DNA from: an uncultured Acidobacteriota bacterium | GTDB taxonomy: Bacteria; Acidobacteriota; Thermoanaerobaculia; Gp7-AA8 | Direction: 5' to 3' | DNA length: 50,674 nucleotides | NCBI GenBank assembly: GCA_937870635.1 | Contig: CALMZP010000170.1 | Coordinates: forward strand, 1 to 50,674 | In this document: in pieces, positions 16,174 through 24,892 of the stretch | How the letters are laid out: the number at the start of each line of letters is the position of its first letter | How positions within the stretch are numbered: position 1 is the stretch's first letter | The notes under the pieces: generated by a model | Database searches by the model: none | Told to the model about the DNA's origin: nothing | Seen by the model: only the letters and a program-made list of their open reading frames with translations | Made by a program: the position numbers and the translations under genes

Positions 16174-16929
16174 AAGCGCGCGCAGTAACCGGTCGAATGC
16201 GTGCAGGTCGAGCGTTTCGGCCCGGGCGTCGGGGTTGATGCCGGCGGCGACCATTGCTTCGACGATCTCCTCCCGCTTCCGGCCCTGCCATCCGATCAGG
16301 TTGTTCACCAGCTTCTTGCGGCGCATGCGGAACGACGCGCTCACGAGATCGTGGAGCCTCCGCGGGTCCGACTCGTAATCGCGCGGCTTGGGATCGAGCA
16401 CGACCACGGCACTGTCCACCTTGGGGCGGGGATGGAACGACTTCGGCCCGAGCTTCAACAGGATCCGTGCGTTCGAGTACAGCTGCCGATAGAGACTGAG
16501 GAATCCGTACGGGTCGGTGTCGGGGCCGGCGACCAGGCGGTCGGCGACTTCCTTCTGCAGCATGAAGACCGCGCGGCGGCAGTTCGGATCGGCGATCACA
16601 CGCCGCAGGATCGGGGTCCCGGCGTTGTAGGGAAGATTGCCGACGGCGCGGTAGGGGCGATCGGGCAGCTCGGCGTCGACGGCGTCTTCATTCCGGATCT
16701 GAAGCCCGTCGCCGAACCGCTGCTGGAGTTTGGCGGCGAGGCCGGGATCGATCTCCAGCGCCACGACGGGGCGGCCGAGGGCGATGAGGTCTCCGGTGAG
16801 GACGCCTTCGCCGGGGCCGATCTCGAGGATGATCTCGTCCTCGCGCGGCTCGACGGCCGCGGCAATCTTCTCGACGGCGGCGTGGTTGCGAAGGAAATGC
16901 TGCCCCCACTTTTTCTTCGGATGACTCAT
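16171..16929 (-). CDS. rsmA: 16S rRNA dimethyladenosine transferase RsmA/KsgA
   Basis: Dimethylates the two adjacent adenosines in the 3' terminal hairpin of 16S rRNA during late small-subunit assembly. Of 252 residues, the N terminus is MSHPKKKWGQHFLRN (family start KKxxGQxFL). The SAM site is EIGPGEGVLTGDL, the acidic residue is in VALEID, and the catalytic motif is NLPYNAGTPIL. The frame extends to 17010, but the ATG at 16929 begins right at the conserved region and leaves a 35-base gap to the divergent moxR. The stop codon is the edge of palindrome P2. Confidence 0.95.
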   Translation of the reverse strand: MSHPKKKWGQHFLRNHAAVEKIAAAVEPREDEIILEIGPGEGVLTGDLIALGRPVVALEIDPGLAAKLQQRFGDGLQIRNEDAVDAELPDRPYRAVGNLPYNAGTPILRRVIADPNCRRAVFMLQKEVADRLVAGPDTDPYGFLSLYRQLYSNARILLKLGPKSFHPRPKVDSAVVVLDPKPRDYESDPRRLHDLVSASFRMRRKKLVNNLIGWQGRKREEIVEAMVAAGINPDARAETLDLHAFDRLLRAL

Positions 16930-16964
16930 CGCTCGCGTCAGTCTACCGGTACCATTCTCATCTG

Positions 16965-17960
16965 ATGCCACTCGATCAAGCTGAAGTTTCCGCCCGGATT
17001 TCTGCCGCACACGAGACCATCGCGCGGCTGCGACAGGAAGTCGCGCGCGTCGTCATCGGGCAGCACACGATCGTCGACCGCCTGATCATCGCGCTGCTCA
17101 TCCGCGGACATGTGCTGGTCGAAGGGCTGCCGGGTCTCGCCAAGACGCTTCTGGTGAAGACGCTCGCGGCCGCGATCCACGGCACGTTCAAGCGCGTGCA
17201 GTTCACGCCCGACCTGCTGCCCGCGGACATCACCGGCACGCAGATCTTCGACCCTGCCGGGCGCACCTTCAACGCGCGCCTCGGGCCCATCTTCGCGAAC
17301 CTCGTCCTCGCCGACGAGATCAACCGTGCCCCGGCGAAGGTGCAGAGCGCGCTGCTCGAGGCGATGCAGGAGCGGCAGGTCACGATCGGGGACACGTCGT
17401 ATCCGCTGCCGGAACCCTTCGTCGTCATCGCCACGCAGAATCCGATCGAGCACGAAGGAACGTACGCGCTGCCCGAGGCACAGACGGACCGGTTCGTGAT
17501 GAAGCTGAAGGTCGACTATCCGACCGCCGATGAAGAGCTCCGCATCCTCGGCCTCTATCTCGATCCGACGGCAGACGCCGTTCCGGTCCAGCGCGTGGTA
17601 CCGATCGAAGAGATCGAGAAGATCGCGCGGCTCTCCGCATCGGTCCATGTCGATGAGCGGCTGAGCCATTACATCGTGCAGATCGTGAGCGCCACTCGAA
17701 AACCGGCTGAGTTCAAGCTCGGCTCGCTCGAGCCGCACCTCGCGTACGGAGCTTCGCCGCGCGCAACGCTCGCGCTCGCGCACGTCGCAAAGGGTTACGC
17801 ATTCATTCAGGGCCGAGCCTACGTCGTGCCGGAGGATGTGAAGGCCGTCGCGCACGACGTCCTCCGTCATCGTCTCGTGCTCAGCTACGAAGCCGCGGCG
17901 GAAGGCGTCACGCCGGATCGCATCATCGATCAGATTCTCAATGTGGTGGCGGTGCCATAG
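16965..17960 (+). CDS. MoxR family AAA+ ATPase
   Basis: A chaperone-like ATPase of 331 residues, usually paired with von Willebrand A-domain proteins. Walker A is EGLPGLAKTLLVK, Walker B is LVLADEINRAPAK, sensor 1 is VIATQNPIEHEGTY, and the MoxR signature LPEAQTDRFVMKL is present. It heads a run of DUF58, Bat and TPR genes on the same strand, so it very likely acts on them. It is transcribed divergently from rsmA with only 35 bases between the starts. The TAG stop is two bases from heptamer array H4. Confidence 0.93.
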   Translation: MPLDQAEVSARISAAHETIARLRQEVARVVIGQHTIVDRLIIALLIRGHVLVEGLPGLAKTLLVKTLAAAIHGTFKRVQFTPDLLPADITGTQIFDPAGRTFNARLGPIFANLVLADEINRAPAKVQSALLEAMQERQVTIGDTSYPLPEPFVVIATQNPIEHEGTYALPEAQTDRFVMKLKVDYPTADEELRILGLYLDPTADAVPVQRVVPIEEIEKIARLSASVHVDERLSHYIVQIVSATRKPAEFKLGSLEPHLAYGASPRATLALAHVAKGYAFIQGRAYVVPEDVKAVAHDVLRHRLVLSYEAAAEGVTPDRIIDQILNVVAVP

Positions 17961-17962
17961 AC

Positions 17963-18050
17963 ATTTTGGATTTTGGATTTTGGATTTTGGATTGATCTGT
18001 GATCTGGGTTAAATCCAAAATCCAAAATCCAAAATCCAAAATCCAAAATC
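17963..18050. repeat. TTTTGGA heptamer array, inverted pair (H4)
   Basis: Left arm of about four and a half units (17963-17993), an unrelated spacer (GATCTGTGATCTGGGTT), then about six complementary units ending four bases before the DUF58 ATG. It interrupts the moxR-DUF58 pair, which otherwise belongs to one operon, so it must allow read-through or contain a promoter. Confidence 0.95.
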
Positions 18051-18053
18051 CGA

Positions 18054-18959
18054 ATGACCATGCGCTGGTTCAAGAGAAAGCCGCCCGATCCAAGAACACT
18101 CGTGAGCCGGAGGGTGAAGGGCCTCGAGATTCTCAGCGCCCGCCTGATCCGCGCCGGGTTTGCGGGCGATTACCACTCGGCCTTTCACGGCCGGGGCATC
18201 GAGTTCTCCCAGGTGCGCGAGTATCAGCCGGGCGACGACGTGCGCACGATCGACTGGAACGTGACCGCCCGGAGCGGCGTGCCGCACGTCAAGCAGTTCA
18301 TCGAAGAGCGTGACCTGACGGTCATCATCGCCGTCGACATTTCGGGCTCGATGTCATTCGGGTCGGTCGACTGGCGCAAGGGGGACATCGCCGCCGAGCT
18401 CACCTCGGTCTTCGCTTTCGCGGCCGTCGAGAACCAGGATCGGGCCGGCCTTCTGCTCTTCTCCGATCGCGTTCATTCGTACGTGCAGCCGAAGCGCGGC
18501 CGGCCGCACGCGCAGGTGATCGTTCGAGCCGCTGTCGACGCCGCGATGCGCGGCGGATCCGGCCGCGCCGATCTCGACGGGCTCACGCGCTTCCTCGAGC
18601 GTGTCAGCGCCAAGCGGGCGGTCGTGATCCTGATCTCCGATTTTCTCGACGTGAACTTCGAGCGATCACTGCGCCGTCTCAACCGGAAGCACGATGTCAT
18701 CGCTCTCGCCGTGACCGATCCTCGCGAAGAGCGCTTCCCCGCGAGCGGGCTCGTCGAGCTCATTGACGCCGAATCGGGGCAGGCGCGTACCATCGACCTG
18801 GCGGGCAGCGACATCGGCCGCCGCGCCGTTCATCGGAAAGTGCAGCTCGAGCGCCGCTTCCGCACGACCGGGGTCGACTGGATGAGCGTCTCCACGGCCA
18901 TGCCCTACGACCGCGATCTCCTCCGCTTCTTCCGCAACCGCCTGGCGGTCACACGATGA
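18054..18959 (+). CDS. DUF58 domain protein (VWA-like)
   Basis: A 301-residue cytosolic or peripheral protein of the DUF58 group found beside MoxR. Near the start is the family block FHGRGIEFSQVREYQPGDDV followed by RTIDWNVTARSG. A metal-binding MIDAS-like motif VDISGSM follows. Function is undefined; these proteins are thought to be MoxR partners in envelope integrity or stress. The ATG at 18054 follows the heptamer array, and a second ATG at 18060 is possible. The stop overlaps the next gene (ATGA). Confidence 0.88.
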   Translation: MTMRWFKRKPPDPRTLVSRRVKGLEILSARLIRAGFAGDYHSAFHGRGIEFSQVREYQPGDDVRTIDWNVTARSGVPHVKQFIEERDLTVIIAVDISGSMSFGSVDWRKGDIAAELTSVFAFAAVENQDRAGLLLFSDRVHSYVQPKRGRPHAQVIVRAAVDAAMRGGSGRADLDGLTRFLERVSAKRAVVILISDFLDVNFERSLRRLNRKHDVIALAVTDPREERFPASGLVELIDAESGQARTIDLAGSDIGRRAVHRKVQLERRFRTTGVDWMSVSTAMPYDRDLLRFFRNRLAVTR

Positions 18960-19684
18960 TCGCGATCCTGCTCATCGTGACGGCCTCGTTTCGCCCGGCG
19001 ACGCCGACCGTCGGCGATCCGATCACCATCGAGTTCGAGCGCCCCGTCGTCCTCAACAGCTCGGACGCGTACGAAGTGATCTCACATACAGGAAAGCGCG
19101 TGGTCGTGCGCACCTTCCGCCCCCAGCCTTTCGAGCTGTCGGGGCGCGTCGACAGGATTCATTTCCGCAAGCTCATGGTTCCGGTTGGATCGGTCCTCGC
19201 GCCCGACGACGACCTGAAACCCGCGCCGCTCGATCCGCCGGTGGCCCCGCCGGTATCGCGCCGGCCGTGGATTGCCATTGGGATCGCGTCGGCCGTTGCC
19301 GCCCTTGCGTGGCTGGCTACGGTTCTTCTCGCGAGACGCGTTTCGGCCGCGGCGATGCCGCTGCCGGCGATCCCGGCGTCGGAACGTTTCCGGCTGGCCG
19401 TGGAACAGCTGCGCCGCGATCCGTCGGCGACACTGCGATGGGCAGCGCTCGCTGACGCCACGCGGCGCTATCTCGCCGCGATCGACCCGCGGCTCGGTCT
19501 CGAGCTCACCACCGAAGAGGCGCTGCGCCGTGCGCAAGGTGAATACTCGCAGCTCGGATTGATCCTCGACCAGGGCGATCTCGAGAAGTTCTCGCCGTGG
19601 GGTGCCCGCGCCGCTGACTTCGACGCAGTCGCCGCGAGCGCGCTGGACCTGATTCCACAGCCCGCCGTGCAGGTGGCCGCATGA
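18956..19684 (+). CDS. Membrane protein of the Bat operon (DUF4381-like)
   Basis: A 242-residue protein with an N-terminal hydrophobic signal (MIAILLIVTASFRPA) and a small beta-rich external part. A central transmembrane segment (WIAIGIASAVAALAWLATVL) is followed by a helical cytoplasmic tail with RRYLAAIDPRLGLELTTEEA. The position between DUF58 and BatA, and the tail, fit the DUF4381-like proteins seen in such operons, but I am not certain of the family. It overlaps both neighbours by 4 bp. Confidence 0.7.
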   Translation: MIAILLIVTASFRPATPTVGDPITIEFERPVVLNSSDAYEVISHTGKRVVVRTFRPQPFELSGRVDRIHFRKLMVPVGSVLAPDDDLKPAPLDPPVAPPVSRRPWIAIGIASAVAALAWLATVLLARRVSAAAMPLPAIPASERFRLAVEQLRRDPSATLRWAALADATRRYLAAIDPRLGLELTTEEALRRAQGEYSQLGLILDQGDLEKFSPWGARAADFDAVAASALDLIPQPAVQVAA

Positions 19685-20688
19685 TTCGATTCGCTCAGCC
19701 TCTCTGGTTCGCGCTGGTGATCCTCATCCTGGCCCGCATCGTCCTGGCGGTTCGCGATCGGCGATCGCACACCGGTTCGTTCAAGTTCTCGTCGTTTTCG
19801 CTCGTGTCGCCGAAGACATCCTTCCGCGCGCGTTTCGTGTGGCTGCCCTTCGCGCTGCAGATTCTCGCGCTCGCGCTGCTCACGATCGCCCTGGCCCGGC
19901 CGCAGCGGGTGACGCGCTCGGCGAACAACGACCGCTACGGGATCGACATCGTCATCGCCCTCGACTCTTCCGGGAGCATGGCCGCCGAAGATTTCAGGCC
20001 GAGGAACCGGTTCGTGGTGGCGAAGGAGCTGATCGGCGAATTCGTGGAGCGCCGCGTCGACGACCGGATCGGCATCGTCACGTTCGGATCCCGCGCCATC
20101 ACGCGGGTGCCGATCACGTTCGATCGCGAGATCGCACGCCTGATCCTCGACCGTTCAGAGATCGGCGAGAACGGCAACGGCACCGCCATCGGTCACGCCG
20201 TTGCCACCGCGGTGAATCGTCTTCGAGGCTCGCGCAGCCGCAGCCGGGTGATCATCCTCGTCACCGACGGCGTGAACAATGCCGGGTCAATCGATCCGCT
20301 CGTTGCCGCATCGCTCGCGACGAAGTTCGGCATCAAGATCTACACCGTCGGCGTCGGCAGCGAAGGCCCCGTGCCGCTTCCGGTCCGCCGTCAGAATCCC
20401 TTCACCGGTGAGATCGAAACCGTCTACCAGCACATTCGCGGCGAGATCGACGAACAGACGCTGTCGGGGATCGCGAAGAGCACCGGCGGCGAATACTTCC
20501 GCGCCACGGACGCCCACACGATGAGCCAGGTTCTCGAGCGGATCGACGCACTCGAGAAATCGCGGCTCACCGCACCGCGTAACGATGTCGTGGACGAGCT
20601 CTATACCTGGCCGGCCGCCGCCGGCATGGCCCTTCTTGCCTTCGCCCTGCTGACGGGTGAGACGTTCCTGCAGAAGGTGATCGCATGA
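19681..20688 (+). CDS. batA: VWA-domain membrane protein BatA
   Basis: A 335-residue membrane protein with N-terminal helices (WFALVILILARIVLAV and LPFALQILALALLTIAL), an external or cytosolic VWA domain and a C-terminal helix. The MIDAS site is ALDSSGSMAAEDF, followed by DRIGIVTFGS and a TDGVNNAG motif. Bat proteins were named for Bacteroides aerotolerance, but their biochemical task is unclear. Its order after MoxR and DUF58, with a VWA paralogue next, matches the classic operon. ATGA overlaps occur on both sides. Confidence 0.9.
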   Translation: MIRFAQPLWFALVILILARIVLAVRDRRSHTGSFKFSSFSLVSPKTSFRARFVWLPFALQILALALLTIALARPQRVTRSANNDRYGIDIVIALDSSGSMAAEDFRPRNRFVVAKELIGEFVERRVDDRIGIVTFGSRAITRVPITFDREIARLILDRSEIGENGNGTAIGHAVATAVNRLRGSRSRSRVIILVTDGVNNAGSIDPLVAASLATKFGIKIYTVGVGSEGPVPLPVRRQNPFTGEIETVYQHIRGEIDEQTLSGIAKSTGGEYFRATDAHTMSQVLERIDALEKSRLTAPRNDVVDELYTWPAAAGMALLAFALLTGETFLQKVIA

Positions 20689-21638
20689 GCTTTCGATCGC
20701 CGCAGTGGCTCTGGCTTCTCGCGACGCTTCCGCTCATCATCCCTTTCCTCGTGGCCAGGGAGCGGCGCAGGACGTCCGTCGCGCGGCGCTTCGTGTCCGA
20801 ACGCCTCCGCGGCGGGGGGGATCCACGCCGCGCGCTGCGCCCATGGGTCCTCTCGATCGCGATTGCGGCCATGTCAGTGGTTCTCGCCGGGCCGCTCGCG
20901 GGCTTCCGCACCGTGGAAGTCACGACACGCGAAGCGAATCGCGTCATCGCCATCGACGTGTCGAACAGCATGGCGGCCGAGGACGTCGGCACCGCGCGGC
21001 TGGCGGCCGCGAAAGCGATCGCCAAGCGCATCATCGGCCGCCACAACGGCCGCGTCGGACTGATTGCATTCGAATCGGCCGCGGAAGTGATCTCTCCTTT
21101 GACCAACGACGGCGATGCTGTCGTCGCTTTGGCCGACACACTGCAGCCCGGCGAAGTCGGTCATCCCGGTTCGGATCTGGGCGCAGCGGTCCTCGCCGCA
21201 CTGAAGCTCGTCGAAGGAGACTCGGGACAGAAGGCGGACATCGTCGTCATCTCGGACGGCGAAGAGCAGGGAACACGCGTCAACGAGGCGGTCAGCCGTG
21301 CGCGCGATCGCGGCGTCACGGTCTCGACGATCGTCATCGGGGCATCCGAGGGGGCGACGATCCCGGTGCGGGGCGGGGTGCTGCGGGATGAATCGGGCGA
21401 ACCGGTCGTGACGTATGCGCGCTCCGATGTGATGCAGCGCCTGGCGCGCGGTACCGGCGGGACGTCGCTCGAGAATCCCTTCTCCGAGCATGAGCTCGAT
21501 CCGCTGCTGACTCGCCCCGTTGCCGGTACACCGCGGACCGCGAAGGTGCGCGTTCCCATCGATCGGTATCAGTGGCCACTGGCTTTGGCATTCGCGGCGT
21601 TCTTCATCGGTTCCGTACTCAACCGGGGTGCCGAATGA
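20685..21638 (+). CDS. batB: VWA-domain membrane protein BatB
   Basis: A 317-residue paralogue of BatA: MSFRSPQWLWLLATLPL, a second helix, a VWA domain with MIDAS AIDVSNSMAAEDV, and ISDGEEQGTR later. A C-terminal helix (WPLALAFAAFFIGSVL) returns to the membrane. BatA and BatB probably form one complex. It overlaps batA and batC by 4 bp each. Confidence 0.9.
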   Translation: MSFRSPQWLWLLATLPLIIPFLVARERRRTSVARRFVSERLRGGGDPRRALRPWVLSIAIAAMSVVLAGPLAGFRTVEVTTREANRVIAIDVSNSMAAEDVGTARLAAAKAIAKRIIGRHNGRVGLIAFESAAEVISPLTNDGDAVVALADTLQPGEVGHPGSDLGAAVLAALKLVEGDSGQKADIVVISDGEEQGTRVNEAVSRARDRGVTVSTIVIGASEGATIPVRGGVLRDESGEPVVTYARSDVMQRLARGTGGTSLENPFSEHELDPLLTRPVAGTPRTAKVRVPIDRYQWPLALAFAAFFIGSVLNRGAE

Positions 21639-22261
21639 AGGGCGCGATCTTCGTCGCAGCCGTCAGTCTGTCGTCGCTGTGGCAGCAGATGATGCAGCCG
21701 ACGAATTCGAAGGCGGCGGCCGATCGCGGCGTAGTCTCATACCAGCGCCAGAAGTACGGCGATGCCGCCTCGGAATTCGCTTCCGCTGCCGCCACGAATC
21801 CTTCGCCCCGGGCACTCTTCAACCTTGGCACCGCTCAGATCGCGGCCGGCCAGCGCACCGAGGGGTCGGCGACCCTGACGAAGGCGATGGAAACGCCGTC
21901 GCTGCGTCCGCAGGCGCTCTTCAATCGCGGCAACAGCGCACTTGCGGCGAACGCCCTCGATCATGCCATTCGCGATTACACGGAGGCATTGCGACTCGTC
22001 CCCGGCGATCGGGAAGTAAAACGGAACCTCGAGATTGCGCTGCGACGCAGGGAGTCGATGGAACGGCAGCAAAAGGGCGGAGGCCAGAAGGAACAGCAGC
22101 AGCCCGCCGGCCGGCAACCCAGACAACAGCCCGATCGCGGCGAGAAAGAAGAGGGACAGGCGGACGCCGAGGCTCTCCTGCGATCGGTGCAGCAGCAGGA
22201 GCAGGAGGAGCTGGCGCGGATGAAACGCGCGCGGGGCGAGTCGCGGCGCGTGGGGTGGTGA
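21635..22261 (+). CDS. batC: TPR protein BatC
   Basis: A 208-residue protein with a hydrophobic N-terminal segment, about three tetratricopeptide repeats (NSKAAADRGVVSYQRQKYGD, PRALFNLGTAQIAAG, PQALFNRGNSALAAN) and a long polar tail rich in Gln, Lys and Arg. TPRs mediate protein contacts, presumably within the Bat complex. The frame is open from 21572, but the ATG at 21635 overlaps the batB stop as in the rest of this operon and starts at the signal segment. Confidence 0.87.
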   Translation: MKGAIFVAAVSLSSLWQQMMQPTNSKAAADRGVVSYQRQKYGDAASEFASAAATNPSPRALFNLGTAQIAAGQRTEGSATLTKAMETPSLRPQALFNRGNSALAANALDHAIRDYTEALRLVPGDREVKRNLEIALRRRESMERQQKGGGQKEQQQPAGRQPRQQPDRGEKEEGQADAEALLRSVQQQEQEELARMKRARGESRRVGW

Positions 22262-22278
22262 GGGTGGGCGGACGTCAA

Positions 22279-23820
22279 ATGCATTTTGCATTCTGCATTT
22301 CGGTTCTGATGCTCTTCGTGGATGACGCCGCCGCTTCGAACAGCCTTCTGGTCGAGCGCCGCACGATCCGCCTCGGCGAGCAGCTCACGATCATCGTTTC
22401 GCTCGAAGGAGAGTTCTCCGAGCTCGATGATGTGCGAGTGCCGCTGCACAATCTGACCATCTACGATCCGCCGTCGATCGCATCGGAGTTTTCGTGGATC
22501 AATGGCGAGATCATTCGCCGGAAGGTCCTTCGCTATCGCGCGAGAGCAGAGACAGCGGGACCGGCGCTGGTCGGTCCGCTGACACTGACCGCGGGGGCGC
22601 AGCGCGACATGCTGCCGGCGATCGCGATCGAGGTGCTCCCCGATCGCGCTGCCTCCTCGAACGACCCCGCCGTGATCCTTCGCGAACTGCTCGCCACCGG
22701 ACGCGAGCCCCTGTTCGTCGTGGCCGAACAGGATGCGCAGTCGGTCTACGCGGGCGAGCAGGTGATCGTCACCTGGTATCTCTACAACGCCGCGACCGTG
22801 CAGCGATGGCAGATCGGATCGATTCCGAAGCTGGCCGACTTCTGGGTCGAGGAGCTCGACGTGCGCAACGCGCGTGCGCAGACCGCCTTCATCGGCGATC
22901 AGGCCGTGCAGAAGATGGCCGTGCGGCGCGTGGCTCTGTATCCCTTGCGATCCGGCAGGCTGGAAGTGGGACCGCTGGAGGTGGAGGCGGCCATTCTCAG
23001 GCGGACGAATCGGGGGCCGTTCTCGCTTTTCGAAGGAAATCTGATCGAGGCCGGCTTCTCGTCGACGCCGATCTCCATCGACGCGAGGCCCCTTCCGGCC
23101 GGACCGGCGGTCGCGGCGGTCGGCGAGTTCGCCATGCGCTGTTCGCGGCCGAAACAGACCGGGGGCGGGCCGGTCGTGATCGAGGCCACCGTGACGGGAC
23201 GCGGAAATCTGCGCGCGGCCGAGGCCCCACGGTTCAGGACGCTGCCGGCGGGAGATGTGCAGCGCATCGAGCAGGGGGTGAGCGTGCAGCGATCGACGGA
23301 TGACGCGACGATGACCCGTCGCTGGCAGTACCTCATCTTTCCGCGAGCAGGAGGAACGATGGCGATGCCGGGCCTGCAGATGCCGGTGTTCTCGCCGGCC
23401 GCGGAGGCGCGGCGGCTCCTGCAGTGCTCCGCGTTGACGCTCGCGGTGACCGCGGCGGACCGGCCGCGCGTTGCGGCCGGCGCGCCAGCGAGTGCGAAGC
23501 CTGCGATGCACGTCGGGCCTTACGTTGCCGCGGGCGTCATCGCGCTCGCGTGTCTACTGTTCGTTCTGCCGTGGTGGCGCCGCCGCGCATCGCAGGAGCG
23601 TCAGATCCGCGCGATGATGACCGGCGACGGGATTCAGGAACGTGTCCACGCAGCGCTTGTAGATCGAGGGATCGATCCTGCCGTTCTGTTGAAGGAAGCC
23701 TCCGACCGCGGCGACGCGTACCGCTCGCTGCGTTCGCTCCTCGACGCCCTCGAGCGCGACCGCATCGAAGTCCCCGACCGCGACCGCGAGATCCGCCGCC
23801 GCCTCCGCGAATTGTTTTGA
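22279..23820 (+). CDS. batD: BatD-like membrane protein
   Basis: A 513-residue protein with a signal peptide, several beta-rich repeats, a transmembrane helix (YVAAGVIALACLLFVLPWW) and a basic helical tail. It fits the BatD 'oxygen tolerance' family that closes the operon. The ATG at 22279 lies in a short TGCATTT heptamer run, so MHFAFCIS is partly repeat-encoded. A GTG at 22264 would add five residues. There are 17 bases between the batC stop and this ATG, the only real gap among the Bat genes. The final TGA is the first three bases of the RAYT unit's terminal repeat. Confidence 0.83.
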   Translation: MHFAFCISVLMLFVDDAAASNSLLVERRTIRLGEQLTIIVSLEGEFSELDDVRVPLHNLTIYDPPSIASEFSWINGEIIRRKVLRYRARAETAGPALVGPLTLTAGAQRDMLPAIAIEVLPDRAASSNDPAVILRELLATGREPLFVVAEQDAQSVYAGEQVIVTWYLYNAATVQRWQIGSIPKLADFWVEELDVRNARAQTAFIGDQAVQKMAVRRVALYPLRSGRLEVGPLEVEAAILRRTNRGPFSLFEGNLIEAGFSSTPISIDARPLPAGPAVAAVGEFAMRCSRPKQTGGGPVVIEATVTGRGNLRAAEAPRFRTLPAGDVQRIEQGVSVQRSTDDATMTRRWQYLIFPRAGGTMAMPGLQMPVFSPAAEARRLLQCSALTLAVTAADRPRVAAGAPASAKPAMHVGPYVAAGVIALACLLFVLPWWRRRASQERQIRAMMTGDGIQERVHAALVDRGIDPAVLLKEASDRGDAYRSLRSLLDALERDRIEVPDRDREIRRRLRELF

Positions 23821-23847
23821 GGGTCACGTCTGCACTTCGCACTTTCT
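23818..23847 (+). repeat. RAYT unit left terminal repeat (P2 end)
   Basis: Thirty bases identical to the outer left arm of P2 at 16066-16095. The first three bases are the batD stop codon. Confidence 0.93.
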
Positions 23848-24808
23848 ATACCTGGTGTAGAGCGGCAAGGCATCGATCCGCTGTCATTCGCAGCTGGACG
23901 TCCTCGCCGAGTCGCTGCTGGCAGGTCCTGACCATTCTCGAGATTCCGCTGGTGCTTCGCACGCGGAGACCAGCAGCGATCGATCTCAGGTTGAGGCGTG
24001 GGCCGTACCAGGCGATCCAGGCTGCCAACATGCGAGCCGGACCTCCTCGACCGAAACGAACCTCGTTTTCGCTGACCGCCAGGCCATCGGCGACTATCCT
24101 GATGACGTCCGCCATCGTGACTGTAGACGGATCGCGCTGTTGGATCGGGTAATTATCGCAGCGGGGCTCGGATTCAATCCTTGAGCGCATCGACTCGACC
24201 CATGTCTCATCGCCCAGATAGATCTGCGAGACCACATCTTTCCATGGCGATCGCTCGATGCCGATTCCTTCGTCGACAAACCGGGAGTAATAGATGCGCG
24301 CAACGGCCGGATCGGGGGCAAAACACTGGAGGGTCCGCTCGACGGCGAGCCAGGAAGGCGGCTCGCGGAGGCCGGCAATGTCGGAGTGGCTGCTCCACGG
24401 GTAGTCGTTTGCGTGGGCCACGATGCCGGCTCTGACGGGATTCAGTGCGTCATACCGAATGACCTGAATCAGGTACGAGTCTTCCTGCACGAGACGCGAG
24501 TCGAAGCGTCCTTGAAACAGATGCCCGACCCGGCCGTGACGGCGATTGAAATCCTGCGCATACCGACTGTTCAAAGCGTGCATCCCATCGGAGAGATTCG
24601 GCTCCGTCAGGCCCACAAGGAAGTGGTAGTGGTTCGTCATCAGAACCCACTGGTAAAGCAACCAGCGATATCGCTCAACTACGCCGCCGAGAAGGTCTAC
24701 AAAATGAGTGCGGTCGCAGTCATCCAGAACGATATCTTTGCGCTCATTGCCACGTGCGGTGACGTGAAGCAAGGCGCCGGGGAAGTCCAGCCGCAACGTT
24801 CTTGTCAT
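23846..24808 (-). CDS. REP-associated tyrosine transposase (RAYT, Y1 HUH)
   Basis: A single-strand DNA transposase related to IS200/IS605 TnpA, thought to spread REP palindromes. In 320 residues I see the opening FPGALLHVTARGNERKD and the HUH motif in WVLMTNHYHFLVGL (His60, His62). The family stretch NRRHGRVGHLFQGRF follows, then EDSYLIQVIRYDALNPVRAG. Tyr112 in the last motif is my candidate nucleophile. The C-terminal 100 residues look like a helix-turn-helix DNA-binding extension (MADVIRIVADGLAVSENEV). The ATG at 24808 gives a full N terminus. The TAG stop overlaps the left terminal repeat. The reading frame is intact, so the enzyme may be active. Confidence 0.92.
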   Translation of the reverse strand: MTRTLRLDFPGALLHVTARGNERKDIVLDDCDRTHFVDLLGGVVERYRWLLYQWVLMTNHYHFLVGLTEPNLSDGMHALNSRYAQDFNRRHGRVGHLFQGRFDSRLVQEDSYLIQVIRYDALNPVRAGIVAHANDYPWSSHSDIAGLREPPSWLAVERTLQCFAPDPAVARIYYSRFVDEGIGIERSPWKDVVSQIYLGDETWVESMRSRIESEPRCDNYPIQQRDPSTVTMADVIRIVADGLAVSENEVRFGRGGPARMLAAWIAWYGPRLNLRSIAAGLRVRSTSGISRMVRTCQQRLGEDVQLRMTADRCLAALHQV

Positions 24809-24862
24809 GGCAAGAACGTACCTCGGTGGCCATGGTTCTGCTCAAAACGCTACTGTGTGTGG

Positions 24863-24892
24863 AGAAAGTGCGAAGTGCAGACGTGACCCTCA
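24863..24892 (-). repeat. RAYT unit right terminal repeat (P2 end)
   Basis: Exact inverted complement of 23818-23847. The last three bases, read on the minus strand, are the TGA stop of the M2 peptidase gene. Confidence 0.93.

Larger units (their letters stand above)
23818..24892. mobile_element. RAYT unit bounded by 30-bp inverted repeats
   Basis: The 1075-bp block starts with TGAGGGTCAC to CACTTTCT at 23818-23847 and ends with its exact 30-base complement at 24863-24892. It holds one transposase gene on the minus strand. The terminal sequences equal the outer ends of palindrome P2 at 16066. No target duplication is visible, as expected for HUH enzymes. Both edges provide TGA stop codons for the flanking genes. 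Confidence 0.88.

Noticed and set aside
17963-18050. Heptamer arrays as a CRISPR array
   Set aside because: Units are 7 bp, directly adjacent, with no spacers and no cas genes nearby.
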